Shown: in pieces, positions 1-8,704 of the stretch
How the letters are laid out: each line of letters opens with the position of its first letter
Position numbering within the stretch: the first letter of the stretch is position 1
From: JBMDXB01 sp048594975
GTDB lineage: Bacteria > Acidobacteriota > Vicinamibacteria > Vicinamibacterales > 2-12-FULL-66-21
Length of the DNA stretch: 64,000 bases
Direction of reading: 5' to 3'
Assembly: GCA_048594975.1 (NCBI GenBank)
Contig: JBMDXQ010000144.1
Coordinates: forward strand, 1 to 64,000
Notes under the pieces: generated by a model
What the model saw: only the letters and a program-made list of their open reading frames with translations
Told to the model about the DNA's origin: nothing
Databases searched by the model: none
Position numbers and translations under genes: made by a program

Positions 1-180
1 TGAAGCGTGATGGTCGATGTTGAGGATCCGGCCGCGGCTGTATCCCGCCTGGATTTCCGTCCAGCTCTCCGCACCGTTGACCGCACAGTCGCACGCGTAA
101 ATCGTGGCTGAACCGAGCGTCTCCAGGTAGTCGGGATCGAACTTGCCAGTGCGTGGGAGCAGCCTAATTTCGGGGCTCAT
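1..180 (-). CDS. DHH-type phosphoesterase-like protein, N-terminal fragment (runs off the window)
   Basis: Sixty codons read leftward from an ATG at 180 to the window edge with no stop. The peptide begins MSPEIRLLPRTGKF, continues with a short strand IYACDCAVNG, and ends at NIDHHAS. A strand followed by D-H-H is the signature of DHH/DHHA1 phosphoesterases (RecJ, NrnA and cyclic-dinucleotide phosphodiesterases), in which these residues bind the catalytic metals. The strand placement about 55 residues in also suits that family. Only the first motif is visible, so substrate and full domain order are unknown. The gene points away from the mobile DNA to its right and may mark the edge of the host backbone. 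Confidence 0.5.
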   Translation of the reverse strand, partial: MSPEIRLLPRTGKFDPDYLETLGSATIYACDCAVNGAESWTEIQAGYSRGRILNIDHHAS

Positions 181-555
181 GTTCATATCGATACTGTAAC
201 GCGCGCAGGAGTCTTTCGGCTGCCGCGGCCCCTCCGGGAACAAACGCACGCTCCTGTATTCAATTGCGGTATAAAGCACGAGTGCCGCGGATGCTCCCGA
301 GCATCCTGACGCCGACGCACCGGAGTAGGAGCGCAAGGTGTTCGCCGCTTTCGAGCATCACCTTCCCGCAGCTGGACGTCTTTCACTCGCGCCGGATCGC
401 GCCTCCGCGCCAGAATTCCAGTCCGCTGGAGCGCGAGCTCGATTTCTGGTCATCGACCCGGCTCGCCCGCTGCTCGGGCTGGGAGGTGAAGGGTGGCGTC
501 AAAGTCGGCCGCCACGAGGGCTGGTATTCGGCTGCAACCCGCTCGGTCGGGGTGA
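181..555. other. No confident gene; left flank of the IS701-family element
   Basis: Short open frames exist on both strands, but none has a convincing start, ribosome binding site or recognisable protein. The segment lies between a leftward gene and the CTAG target duplication of the insertion sequence and probably holds the promoter of the leftward gene. Confidence 0.4.
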
Positions 556-559
556 CTAG

Positions 560-1990
560 TACGACTTTGTCACTTCATGGGATTTCCGAGGGAGATCCCA
601 AGTGATCTGAATTGAGGACATTGTACAAATTCGCGAAGTTCGGTACGCTGAGCGCTGGTGCTCGATCAGCAGGCATGGCCTCGCGTGCGCCGGCTGCTGC
701 GGTATCTCGAGCAGTTTAAGGGCTGCTTCAGTTCCCGCTTGCAGCACACGTCCCTGCGCCGGTATCTGCAGGGGCTGCTGGGCGACAGCGCGCGCAAATC
801 GATGCAGGCCATGCTGACGCGGGTCACCGATCCGGGACACTATCAAACCTTCCAGCATTTCATCACGCACGCTACGTGGGATTGGCAGCCCGTGTGGAGC
901 CGGGTGCTGGAGTTGCTGCCGGTGCGCGACGGGATGCTCGTGATCGACGACACGAGCTTTCCGAAACAGGGCAAGCGCTCGGTCGGCGTGGCGCGGCAGT
1001 ATTGCGGGGCGCTGGGCAAGATCGCCAATTGCCAAGTGGCCACGACCGCATTGTTGTGGGTCAAGGGGCGGGCCTGGATGCTGGGCGCCGCCCTGTACCT
1101 GCCGAAGGAGTGGACGCGCGATCGCGCGCGGTGCGCCCGCGTCGGGATTCCGCCGACCATCCGCTTTCAAGAGAAGTGGCGCTTGGCGCTGACGTTGGTG
1201 AGCCGCGCGCGGGCAGCGGGGTTGACCGTCACGGCGGTGCTCGCCGATGCGGCCTACGGCGACGTGATAGTGTTTCGCGAAGTGTTGCATCGGCTAAACC
1301 TGCCGTATGCCCTGGGCATTTCGTCGCATCTGACTGTGTTTCTGGGCACGCCCCGTGTGGCGGCCCCGGTCGCCACGACGCGCCCCGGCCGTCCGCCCAC
1401 GCGCGTGCGGTTGATCGAGCCTGTGCAGTCGATCGCGGTCAGCACCCTGGCGGCCACGCTGCCTGCCCGGGCGTGGCGCCGCATCACGTGGCAGAACGAG
1501 CACCAAGCGACGTGCTGGTGCGCCGAATTCGCCGCCGTCCGCGTCACGCCCGCCCACGGCTGGCGGCAGCGTCGGCTCGCGCCGAAAATCTGGCTGCTCG
1601 TCCAGCGTCCGGTGGGCAGCACCAAAGTCGCCAACTATTTCTTCATTCATTAGCCGGCCACCACCGCGTTGAAGCGACTCGTCTGGATCGCGCACCAACG
1701 CTGGGCGATCGAGCAACAGTACCAACAGCTCAAAGACGAACTCGGCCTCGACCACTTCGAGAGGCGAACGTATCCGGGCTGGAATCGCCACGTGGTTCTG
1801 ACAGCCGTCGCCTATACGTTTCTCCAGCAGGAGCGCCGACACACGCGCGGCCAGCCGCTCACGTTTCCGGTGGTGCGGGCACTGGTCTGCGAAATCTTCA
1901 CGGCCTTGTACTTCGCCGCGCATCCGAAGCAGTTGGATTACATCATTCAGCTCCGCCGCCACCTACCGCTGCGGATCTGACAAAGTCGTA
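560..1990 (+). mobile_element. IS701-family insertion sequence, complete, with CTAG target duplication
   Basis: The left end TACGACTTTGTCA (560-572) is repeated exactly and inverted at 1978-1990. Outside both ends is CTAG (556-559 and 1991-1994), a 4-bp target duplication of the YTAR type known for IS701-family elements. The element is 1431 bp, a usual size for the family, and carries one transposase frame that terminates inside the right terminal repeat. The intact ends and duplication imply insertion as one unit. The transposase has an in-frame amber stop, so this copy is probably immobile. It sits at the outer edge of an IS5-type terminal repeat (1992-2009), so it appears to have landed on an older element end. 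Confidence 0.9.
658..1980 (+). pseudogene. IS701-family DDE transposase interrupted by one amber codon
   Basis: The frame starts at GTG 658 and reads 331 residues, with the family hallmark IDDTSFPKQGK and VGVARQYCGALGKIANCQ around the first catalytic aspartate and LADAAYGD around the second. A TAG at 1651-1653 follows NYFFIH. The same frame resumes at once with PATTALKRLVWIAHQRW, and EQQYQQLKDELGLDHFEGR-like sequence supplies the catalytic glutamate region, to a TGA at 1978-1980. The two halves are collinear with a full transposase of about 440 residues and no bases are lost, so this is a single nonsense change. The upstream product lacks the last catalytic region and should be inactive unless the amber is read through. 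Confidence 0.88.
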
Positions 1991-1991
1991 C

Positions 1992-2009
1992 TAGAAGCCA
2001 TCTCATAAA
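1992..2009 (-). repeat. Isolated IS5-type terminal inverted repeat (left outer end)
   Basis: TAGAAGCCATCTCATAAA matches the reverse complement of 12513-12530, at the 3' end of the IS5-family transposase gene, at 17 of 18 positions. It is oriented as a left end facing that right end 10.5 kb away. No transposase follows it directly. The IS701 element has inserted at its outer edge. It is either a relic of a separate IS5 copy or the left end of a larger unit once movable by the IS5 transposase. Confidence 0.6.
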
Positions 2010-2150
2010 TGACCGGCGGCCTAAACGCCGACGTCGCCAGATAGGTCGACACTGGGCGACTACTCGGTAGTGATCTATGCCCAACACAGGACTGACAGAA
2101 GTTCGATCGCGTGTGCGCCGACCTTCCCGCCTCCGGCGGCTCCGCAGTCG

Positions 2151-3029
2151 TCACGCGGCGACCTGAATCTCCTTCCAGTCGCTAGTGAACGTCCTCTGGT
2201 GATCAACATCGCCGAGGATTGCGACCACACGCAGTCGATATGTACCAGGCGGCAGCGGATGACGATGCACTTGATCGAGGAAGGGTTGATCCGTCAGGTA
2301 TGTCCCTGCACGAAGCGTGGCGATGGCGGGCTCGGTCCAAAACGGATGATCGGGCACGAACCGACGGTCGAGCCAGAACTTCGATGTCGTGCTGATCTCC
2401 GTGAAGGCGGGAACGGCATATGGCTGGCCAGGCCGCAGAGCGCTGAGCTCGTGAGCGAGGTAATCGGTACCTTCTCCCATGCATGCCTGCGTGCGCCGTG
2501 GCGTCGGTTCGCCCACGTCCAGATCCAGGTAGACCCGCCCGCGCTGATTGCGTGTTCCGCCAATCCGGAAGACCGCGTGATGCAAACGCTGGAATCCTGG
2601 CCGCGTCTCGTTCACTGCCGGCGCGTGCCATTCGATCTGACCATCCAAGACAGGTTCCAGGCGCGCTTGTTCCTTCGCGTGCTCAAGGTCCGCCGCGGCT
2701 TTGGCCTCCGCTCTCTGTTTCATCGCCTTGAGATCTTCGACCGTATAGGCTGGCCAGTCCTGATCAACAAGTGGCGCGTGCGCGGCACAGAGCCAGATCC
2801 CGTTGTCGTAGTGGCGCCGTTGGCTGGACGTCATGTTAGGGTCGAACCGTGGCCCTCCAGGTGCCGCTGCGCAGATGTGCGCGGCGACACCCGTGGTGAT
2901 CGACTTGGCACCGGCGCTGTAAGGTGCCGCCGTGGGCGCGCCGCACTTCGAGCAGTGATAGTTAACGCTACGCGCCAGATGATGGCGCGTCGCCTCGGAG
3001 AAATCATGGCGCGAGTTACAGGGCATCAC
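2151..3029 (-). CDS. HNH-family endonuclease-like protein
   Basis: 292 residues starting GTG-ATG at 3029/3026. Residues about 30-95 hold a zinc-knuckle CSKCGAP, then GVAAHICAAAPGGPRFD, a conserved R, and NGIWLCAAHAPLVDQD. This is the A-H ... N ... H spacing of the HNH nuclease subclass that carries GPR(F/Y)D near the first histidine. The helical middle is followed by a C-terminal region rich in beta strands with no recognised family, probably for target binding or regulation. The gene is isolated, leftward, and lies between the IS701 element and the phosphatase gene. HNH proteins of this sort occur in restriction and other defence settings, but the substrate cannot be read from sequence. Confidence 0.8.
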   Translation of the reverse strand: MMPCNSRHDFSEATRHHLARSVNYHCSKCGAPTAAPYSAGAKSITTGVAAHICAAAPGGPRFDPNMTSSQRRHYDNGIWLCAAHAPLVDQDWPAYTVEDLKAMKQRAEAKAAADLEHAKEQARLEPVLDGQIEWHAPAVNETRPGFQRLHHAVFRIGGTRNQRGRVYLDLDVGEPTPRRTQACMGEGTDYLAHELSALRPGQPYAVPAFTEISTTSKFWLDRRFVPDHPFWTEPAIATLRAGTYLTDQPFLDQVHRHPLPPGTYRLRVVAILGDVDHQRTFTSDWKEIQVAA

Positions 3030-3397
3030 GCCTGGTGTCTCAATAGTCTGTCAGTCGATCGGCATCTCAAACGTCTGCGGCACTCGAATGCTCGCCGCCC
3101 TCTTCTCCCAGTACCCGTTCATGTTCTTGGTTGGAACATCTCCTGGAGCAAACCAGACTGGAGTACATTTCCTTCTTGAACAGAGCTTCGTCGCCCAGAT
3201 CGGTGGCCATGATCCGCGGGACTGTCTCTTAGTCGGCACTGCGACGCCCGGATGAAAAGGTCATCGTCCCTAGACTATAATCATCACCCGCCGGCATCGT
3301 CGCGCGCAAGCACCCACCAACTGAGTGCAGGCGCCGCGTGCTGCGTTCTCGCCGCGTCTAGAACGTTGGCCCGGAGTCGAGGCGATGCCTGCGCGCG
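3030..3397. other. Intergenic stretch with one doubtful short leftward frame
   Basis: A leftward open frame of 62 codons at 3051-3239, starting GTG, contains FAPGDVPTKNMNGYWEK. The composition looks protein-like, but there is no clear ribosome site and no family I recognise. It could be the worn 3' end of a lost gene. The rest holds the upstream region of the phosphatase gene; I see no clear promoter. Confidence 0.3.
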
Positions 3398-3853
3398 ATG
3401 AAGAGTGAATCGACTCGGAGACAGAGGGTGCTGTTCGTGTGCACGGGCAACACCTGTCGGAGCGTCTTCGCAGAATACCTTGGCAGCCAAGTCTTCGGCG
3501 ACGCCGTCGAGTTCGAGTCAGCGGGCATCCGGCCGCAACGCGCCGCCGATGCCGAGAATGCCATCTTCACTCTGAAGAACGACTTCGGCATCGATGCGTC
3601 AGGCCATGTTCCCCGAGATGTTCGAACACTCGACATGGCCGATTACGACTTGATTGTCGCATTCGAGAAGACCGCTGCGAGGATAGTCGAGAGCATGGGC
3701 GCACCAGCGCCAAAGGTGAAGTTGTGGAAGATCCGTGACCCCTGGGGACCCGACTTGGCCGAATACGACCGGGCAAGTCTCGAGATCAAGAAGAACCTCA
3801 TTCAACTCAGGGACTCCGGCGGCGGTCCCCGCATGGGTTTAACAGCCGTTTGA
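3398..3853 (+). CDS. Low-molecular-weight protein-tyrosine-phosphatase family protein
   Basis: 151 residues. The P-loop VLFVCTGNTCRS spans residues 11-22, giving Cys15 as nucleophile and Arg21 as phosphate binder in the CX5R motif. The GNTCRS form is typical of low-molecular-weight phosphatases and the related arsenate reductases. A KIRDPWG segment near residue 112 supplies the expected general-acid aspartate, in the DP context of the phosphatases. The start ATG 3398 leaves ten residues before the first strand, normal for the family. The C-terminus after the last helix (GGGPRMGLTAV) looks slightly altered. Monocistronic. Targets are usually phosphotyrosine proteins; nothing nearby identifies the partner. 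Confidence 0.87.
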   Translation: MKSESTRRQRVLFVCTGNTCRSVFAEYLGSQVFGDAVEFESAGIRPQRAADAENAIFTLKNDFGIDASGHVPRDVRTLDMADYDLIVAFEKTAARIVESMGAPAPKVKLWKIRDPWGPDLAEYDRASLEIKKNLIQLRDSGGGPRMGLTAV

Positions 3854-3911
3854 AACCGTCGGCGGCAGGTGCGATCGAGTTTGTTGGCGATTTAGCAGCG
3901 GGCTGGTATTC

Positions 3912-4238
3912 ATGGTGACGAAAGTGGCCGCCAAGAACATGAGCGTTCAGAAGACAGCGCGCGCCTCCGGATCGCCTATACGTCGGACCGACGGCTGGCT
4001 TGCAACTCGGGCGCGTACGGACCAAGCACATGTGACCGTCTATTCGTTGCATGTATTGCAGAAGCGAATACAGAACGTGATCCGTCGCGCCAAGCAGGGT
4101 CATCCCACATCCGCGGAAGACTTAGAGAGCGTTCGTGCGGCGATGCTGGGCCTTTGGCATGATGCTCACCGTCTAACGCCGCCTGGGGTTCCTCTCAGCT
4201 ACGAGGAATTCCTGGGGCAGCCGCGACGGCGCGGCTGA
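3912..4238 (+). CDS. Small hypothetical protein
   Basis: 108 residues from ATG 3912. No family is recognised. The first 35 residues are basic and serine-rich. The remainder is predicted helical, with VYSLHVLQKRIQNVIRRA and an acidic stretch AEDLESVRAAMLGLW. There is no strong ribosome site. It lies 58 bp after the phosphatase gene in the same direction, so co-transcription is possible. A leftward frame over the same bases looks less protein-like. Confidence 0.35.
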   Translation: MVTKVAAKNMSVQKTARASGSPIRRTDGWLATRARTDQAHVTVYSLHVLQKRIQNVIRRAKQGHPTSAEDLESVRAAMLGLWHDAHRLTPPGVPLSYEEFLGQPRRRG

Positions 4239-4481
4239 CAGAACGATGCCTCGTGCGGACAACGTGGGCGATGACCGAGACCAGGCAGCACTCGCAGACC
4301 AGCAAGCGCTCCACCGGGCGAGCGGCGTCGATGCTTTGACCAGCGTTAACCGTAGACTCTGCCCGGGCCGAAGTTGCTGATTCGCCGCTCACGACTGAGC
4401 GGCCTGACATTAGCCGCGAAAGACGCCGCAGGGAGGGCCCTTCGATGAAGCTGTCGGCGACGGTGAAGGAGGCCGTCGCCG

Positions 4482-5428
4482 ATGCCCAAGTCGAAATCTC
4501 GCAAGAAGAAGGCGCCGAAGCGGGTTCTGGCGCTTCCCGACCTCGAACACGCCAAAACGGCCGTCCTGAACAGCCTTACGTCTGCCAGCGGCCAGCGAAC
4601 CTACGACCACGCGATTCGCGAGTTCGTCACCTGGTACTGTTCTGAGCCTCGCCTCGCGTTCAACCGCACTGTGGTGCTTCGATACCGGATTCACCTCGAA
4701 CAGCTCGGACATGCGCCGGCCACGATCAACCTTCGGTTGGCCGCGGTCCGGCGCACCGCATACGAGGCAGCCGACGCCGGTCTTCTGAGCCCCGAATTGG
4801 CGGCCGGTATTCGTCGGGTTAAGGGAGGCGGATCGGCGTACGTCTCGGAAACTGGCTGACACCTGAGCAGGGCCGGCGGCTCCTGGAGTGCGCGACGCCG
4901 GCGACCGCGCGCGAGTTGCGGGATCAGGCGATGGTCGCGATGCTGATTGGTTGCGGCTTACGCCGCGGTGAGTTGTTGGCCCTGCACCTCGCGTCAATTC
5001 AGCAACGCGAAGAGCACTGGGTCATTGCCGACCTGGTCGGCAAGGGCGGACACGTGCGCACGGTCCCCATCCCCACGTGGGTGAAGAGCCACGTCGACGC
5101 GTGGACAGCCGCGGCGGCCATCACGCACGGCCCGGTGTTCCGCGCGATCAACAAGGCCGGGCGTGTCTGGGGAGACGGCATGTCGCCGAAGGTGCTGTGG
5201 GATGTGGTCCGCGCCGCGGCGGCTCGCGCCGGGATCGACAAGCTGGCCCCGCACGACTTGCGGCGCACCCGCGCCCGTCTCTGCCACCTCGCAGGCGGCG
5301 AACTGGATCAGATCCAGTTCCTGCTCGGCCACGTCTCCATCCAGACAACCGAACGCTACCTCGGGTGCAAGCAGATGCTCCGGATTGCCGTGAACGACCG
5401 ATTGGGAATCGAACCCGATGGCGCTTGA
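4482..5428 (+). pseudogene. Tyrosine recombinase (phage-type integrase), broken by a frameshift
   Basis: An AGGAGG sequence about 8 bases before ATG 4482 sets the start. The first 125 codons give a SAM-like core-binding domain (ASGQRTYDHAIREFVTWY ... PATINLRLAAVRR). Near 4823-4829 an extra base in a G-rich run moves the frame. The other frame continues seamlessly with RIGVRLGNWLTPEQGRRLLE into the catalytic domain: Arg in GCGLRRGEL, HDLRR (H-x-x-R), LLGH, and the tyrosine in TERYLG. All catalytic residues survive, so the damage may be recent. Full length would be about 315 residues. It is probably the former integrase of the element that brought in this region. Confidence 0.85.
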
Positions 5429-5572
5429 CTCGGAACACCGCCAGGGCGGATGCTTCGATCCGCCCTGGGCGACTTTCGGGGAGAATTGCCTCATCCGTCG
5501 CCGCGACCAGGCCTGACCTGCAACGTTCCCCAGTGACCTCCGCTGTGACGCCTGCCCGCTATCGTGCCCAGC

Positions 5573-6621
5573 ATGGGCACACGTGTGTCCCTCGATCTCA
5601 CGCCCCCCGCCCTGGTCGATGCTGTCGGCGCACCGATTGTTGTTCCTTGCCCCGCCGCCGGCCAGGGCAGAAGCTACTCGACCGGGTGCGGCACGCGATC
5701 CGGACCCGGCACTAAAGCCGGCGGACGGAGCAAGCCTACGTCGACTGGATTCGCCGGTACATCGCGTTTCAGCGGATGACATACCCGGCCCAGATGGGCG
5801 CGTCAGACGTGTCGCAGTTCCTCACATGGCTGGCGGTTGATCGTCGGGTCAGTGCGTCGATGCAGGAATCAGGCCCTCAGTGCGCTGCTCTTTCTGTACA
5901 AGCACGTCCTCGCGATCGAGATCACGGCGATTCCACCCGTCGTGCGCGCGCGCACTCCTGAACGATTGCCAGTGGTGCTCAGCAGGGAGGAGATCGGCGC
6001 GATCCTGAAGCAGCTCACCGGAACGCACCGACTGATCGTCATGCTGCTCTACGGGTCGGGGGTCAGGCTGGAGGAGTGTCTCGCTCTTCGGGTCAAGGAC
6101 CTCGATTTCGATCGGCGCCAGATCATCGTGCGGCAGGGAAAGGGCCAGAAGGATCGGGTGACGATGCTGCCGGCCGCAGCGAGGGAGGGGTTGACCGAAC
6201 ACTTGGCTGACGTGCGGCGGCTGCATGAGCGGGACGTGGCGCGCGGGTTCGGGCGCGTCGTCTTGCCCTTTGCCGTGGATCGCAAATTTCCCCATGCGGC
6301 GACTGACTGGCGATGGCAATTCGTGTTTCCGGCGGGACGTATTTGCCGCGCTCCACGATTTGGACCGCCGTCCCGGTATCATCTGCACGAGTCCGTTGTG
6401 CAGAAGGCTGTTGCGGAAGCGGCGCGACTGGCGGGCATCACGAAACGCGTCGGCCCGCACACGATGCGTCATTCGTTCGCGACGAGTTTACTTGAAGATG
6501 AATACGACATTCGCACGGTGCAGGAGCTGCTCGGTCATCGAGACGTCAGGACGACGATGACGTATCTCCACGTGCGAGCCGTGGCGCCCTGGGTGTGAAG
6601 AGCCCGATGGATCGACTGTGA
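5573..6621 (+). pseudogene. intI: Integron integrase, multiply disrupted
   Basis: The conceptual protein matches integron integrases. It includes the extra IntI-specific region between the catalytic boxes (KFPHAATDWRWQFVFPAG and the following RYHLHESVVQKAV), then HTMRHSFATSLLE, YDIRTVQELLGHRDV and the tyrosine in TYLHV. Catalytic Arg is in GSGVRLEECL. I see four lesions. A frameshift near 5668 separates MGTRVSLDLTPP from KLLDRVRHAIRTRH. A TAA at 5713-5715 stands where RHYS is usual. An extra G at 5865/5866 breaks SVSAS(T)QNQALS. A missing base near 6578 precedes the usual ending GALGVKSPMDRL, stop 6619-6621. The gene cannot give active enzyme. It points toward the cassettes rather than away from them. 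Confidence 0.85.
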
Positions 6622-6910
6622 GTGGATACGCGCGAGCCTCGCGCGTATCCACCGCCGCGCCGGTCGCGCCGCCTACCCGGAAACTGATGCCGATGAACAG
6701 CTCCGTGTGGCAACGGCCCTCCTCGTTCTTTCCTGGATACGCGCCAGCATCAGCGCGTATCCGTCACGATCAGCGATTTGGCGGAAGGTGTTCGCAATTG
6801 CGTTCGCGCGTATCCACTCCGTCCGGCGGCCAGACTCCTGCTAGAATCGCCTTAGATTCCGGGGGACTTCGAGGGTGACGACCGGATCAGGACGGTGGGG
6901 GGATACGCGC
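6622..6910. repeat. Set of GGATACGCGC inverted repeats between intI and the first cassette
   Basis: A perfect palindrome at 6622-6652 has 14-base arms (6622-6635 and 6639-6652) around a 3-base loop. A second pair, GGATACGCGC at 6735-6744 and GCGCGTATCC at 6753-6762, forms a hairpin with an 8-base loop. A single 14-base copy of the arm lies at 6804-6817 and a single GGATACGCGC at 6901-6910. The set fills the space where attI and integrase-binding repeats would be expected. The 6622 hairpin, directly after the intI stop, could also act as a transcription terminator or RNA hairpin. No protein is evident here. Confidence 0.75.
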
Positions 6911-6930
6911 CGCTTCGCGGCCCACTAATA

Positions 6931-6937
6931 GTTGGCC
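6931..6937 (+). other. Probable attI/cassette junction (core GTTGGCC)
   Basis: The R'' core of the attC closing the first cassette is GGCTAAC (8173-8179), predicting GTTAGCC at the cassette's 5' edge. The only close match upstream of the first gene is GTTGGCC at 6931-6937, one mismatch away. It lies 33 bases before the start codon, just after the last GGATACGCGC repeat. This is an inference from cassette logic. Confidence 0.4.
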
Positions 6938-6969
6938 GGAGGACGATAGCGCTTCGTTGAGGTAAGTCG

Positions 6970-8169
6970 ATGCCCTTCAGTAGCAGAGCGTACCGAATCC
7001 TGATCGCCTCTCCATCGGACGTCGAGGAGGAACGGGAGATCGCGGTCAGGGTCATACAGGAGTGGAATGATCTGTACTCCTACACCAGGGGGGTCGTTCT
7101 GTTGCCGCTGCGGTGGGAGACGCATTCAGCGCCCGAGTACGGGACTCGTCCACAGGAGGCGATCAATAGGGCCATCGTGGATCAATGCGACCTTCTCGTC
7201 GGCATCTTCTGGACCAGAATCGGCAGCCCGACTGGCGTCGCCGAAAGCGGCACTTTGGAGGAAATCGGCCGTGTCGCGCAGGCTGGAAAGCCGATCATGT
7301 TGTACTTCTCAAAGGTCGGTATGGATCCCGACAGGATCGACCTGCAGCAGCTGAACAGACTCAACGACTTCAAAGCGGTCACGTACCCAAACGCGCTGAC
7401 CGAGTCCTACAAATCCCACATCGAGTTCCGCGACAAGTTTGCACGGCAGCTCGAACTTCGAGTGCGCGACCTCCAGAAGGCTGACACCGCGGGAGGACCT
7501 CCGCCACTTCTGCTGTCAATTGCCGCGCAAGACTTGAGGTCCTTGGAAGGCCAAGTTGCTGCACGATCCGTGGACGTGTTAGAGGTTACGCACGCAGACT
7601 CCTTGGTTGGAGAGAATCCCAAACTCACCGAACGACTTCAGAAGACCATCGAAGCATACGTCGAACAAGCCGCAACAACTCCGGTTGTACTCGCCGTCAC
7701 AAACGGCGGATCATTAGGCGTTAGAAATCTGTACGTTGAAATGGACATCACGGCGTCACCGGGGATAACCGTCACCCACCGCGAACCCCGGCAGCCAGGA
7801 TCGCTTCTGTCCGAGTACGTCGTCTGGACTCACGCTTTCGAAGATACGGCGCCAGAATTCGAATGGAAGGGACCCGCTGTTGAAGGGAACAGGGGGCCTG
7901 ACCTACGCGAGGGTTTCAGGAAGACAGACGCGGGTTGGAGGCTGACGTTCGAGTGGCCAGCTCTGCAGCCGAACCGAAAGCGACTCGTGTCTCCGGCTCT
8001 GTTCGTGAAGGCTGGAGCGAACGGCAACGTCACCTTCAATGCGAAGGTCTACGCCGACAGCCTGCCTGAGCCAGTCGTGCTTGAGGCCAAGCTGGACGTG
8101 GTGACCCGACAGAGGCAAGTGGAGGCGAAGGATCTGTTTGGTCGAATAGCGAGCCGTGGCGATAAGTGA
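6970..8169 (+). CDS. Cassette 1: DUF4062/TIR-like domain protein
   Basis: 399 residues, start ATG 6970 with a GAGG 9 bases upstream. The N-terminal 150 residues (YRILIASPSDVEEEREIAVR, PLRWETHSAPEYGTRPQEAIN, CDLLVGIFWTRIGSPTG, SGTLEEI, GKPIMLYFS) form a DUF4062-type flavodoxin-like fold related to TIR domains, with the conserved SPSDV, FWTR and SGT...EI motifs. The remaining 250 residues alternate helices and beta strands, have no recognised family, and may sense a trigger. Proteins with this N-terminal domain recur in immune and signalling settings. It is the first and an intact gene of the array; its attC follows 4 bases after the stop. Function as a defence effector is inference. Confidence 0.8.
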   Translation: MPFSSRAYRILIASPSDVEEEREIAVRVIQEWNDLYSYTRGVVLLPLRWETHSAPEYGTRPQEAINRAIVDQCDLLVGIFWTRIGSPTGVAESGTLEEIGRVAQAGKPIMLYFSKVGMDPDRIDLQQLNRLNDFKAVTYPNALTESYKSHIEFRDKFARQLELRVRDLQKADTAGGPPPLLLSIAAQDLRSLEGQVAARSVDVLEVTHADSLVGENPKLTERLQKTIEAYVEQAATTPVVLAVTNGGSLGVRNLYVEMDITASPGITVTHREPRQPGSLLSEYVVWTHAFEDTAPEFEWKGPAVEGNRGPDLREGFRKTDAGWRLTFEWPALQPNRKRLVSPALFVKAGANGNVTFNAKVYADSLPEPVVLEAKLDVVTRQRQVEAKDLFGRIASRGDK

Positions 8170-8172
8170 ACC

Positions 8173-8242
8173 GGCTAACCCGCAAATGGAGCCGACGCGC
8201 CGCTGAAGGGCGACGGCGCGCGGCTCATTTGCAACGTTAGAC
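8173..8242 (+). other. attC: attC site 1
   Basis: R'' GGCTAAC (8173-8179) and R' GTTAGAC (8236-8242) flank an imperfect palindrome. The left arm GCAAATGGAGCCG pairs with the right arm CGGCTCATTTGC except for one unpaired G, the extrahelical base typical of attC folded bottom strands, followed by a GC-rich inner stem. Length 70 bases. This is a textbook cassette recombination site. Confidence 0.9.
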
Positions 8243-8258
8243 CAACATCGGATCATCG

Positions 8259-8564
8259 ATGCACTGGGCAGCAATAGTATTCGGGTGGCCAGGCGCCCTC
8301 ACTTCAATCGTGGTGAGCGCGGTGGGGCTTCTGATCCGACGTGGCTTCTTGGTGTGGGTCGGCGCTTGTATGGGGCTCCCCTTCATGTTCTACATGTTTT
8401 TGACGCCTCGGTTTTGGTGGCTTGCGGCAATTGCAGCTCCGTGTCATTTCGGAGCGGCGTTGGCAGCGTCGCAGCGTTCGATGCTTCTCGGATGGTGGCT
8501 GTTCCTGCCTACGCCTTTGGTGACTTGGCATATTGCAGCTGCCATTAGCGCGAGTACAAGGTAA
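8259..8564 (+). CDS. Cassette 2: small integral membrane protein
   Basis: 101 residues from ATG 8259. Four hydrophobic stretches fill almost the whole protein: WAAIVFGWPGALTSIVVSAV, RRGFLVWVGACMGLPFMFYM, FWWLAAIAAPCHFGAALAAS and LLGWWLFLPTPLVTWHIAAA. Only a basic turn (IRR) and short loops break them. No family is recognised. Small membrane proteins are common cassette cargo. The gene begins 17 bases after the R' core of attC 1 and stops 17 bases before attC 2. No own promoter is visible. Confidence 0.75.
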   Translation: MHWAAIVFGWPGALTSIVVSAVGLLIRRGFLVWVGACMGLPFMFYMFLTPRFWWLAAIAAPCHFGAALAASQRSMLLGWWLFLPTPLVTWHIAAAISASTR

Positions 8565-8580
8565 CGTTGAGACCGCTGCG

Positions 8581-8676
8581 GTCTAACACGCGACTGCACC
8601 CGTCGGCGGCCGTTGGGAGGACGAGATAATCGGAAACTTTGTCGCGGCCGCCGCGGGTGAGCCGCGGCCGTTTAGA
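8581..8676 (+). other. attC: attC site 2 (long type)
   Basis: R'' GTCTAAC (8581-8587) is the exact complement of R' GTTAGAC of attC 1, as expected for the two ends of one cassette. The right core is GTTTAGAC (8670-8677), with one extra T. The arms, roughly ACCCGTCGGCGGCCG on the left and CGGCCGCCGCGGGT on the right, pair almost fully, and about 25 bases form the loop. The site is nearly the same sequence as attC 3. Confidence 0.8.
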
Positions 8677-8704
8677 CCGACACCTGCAACCGAAGGTCGC
8701 GTTG

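Noticed and set aside
338..559. Short rightward gene before the IS701 element
   Set aside because: The open frame has no ribosome site and no family, and it ends in the CTAG target site by chance.
8565..8588. Separate small attC between cassette 2 and attC 2 (GTTGAGACC ... GGTCTAAC)
   Set aside because: The arms are only 8-9 bases with a 5-base loop and lack a proper second core pair; it is probably chance sequence next to R''.
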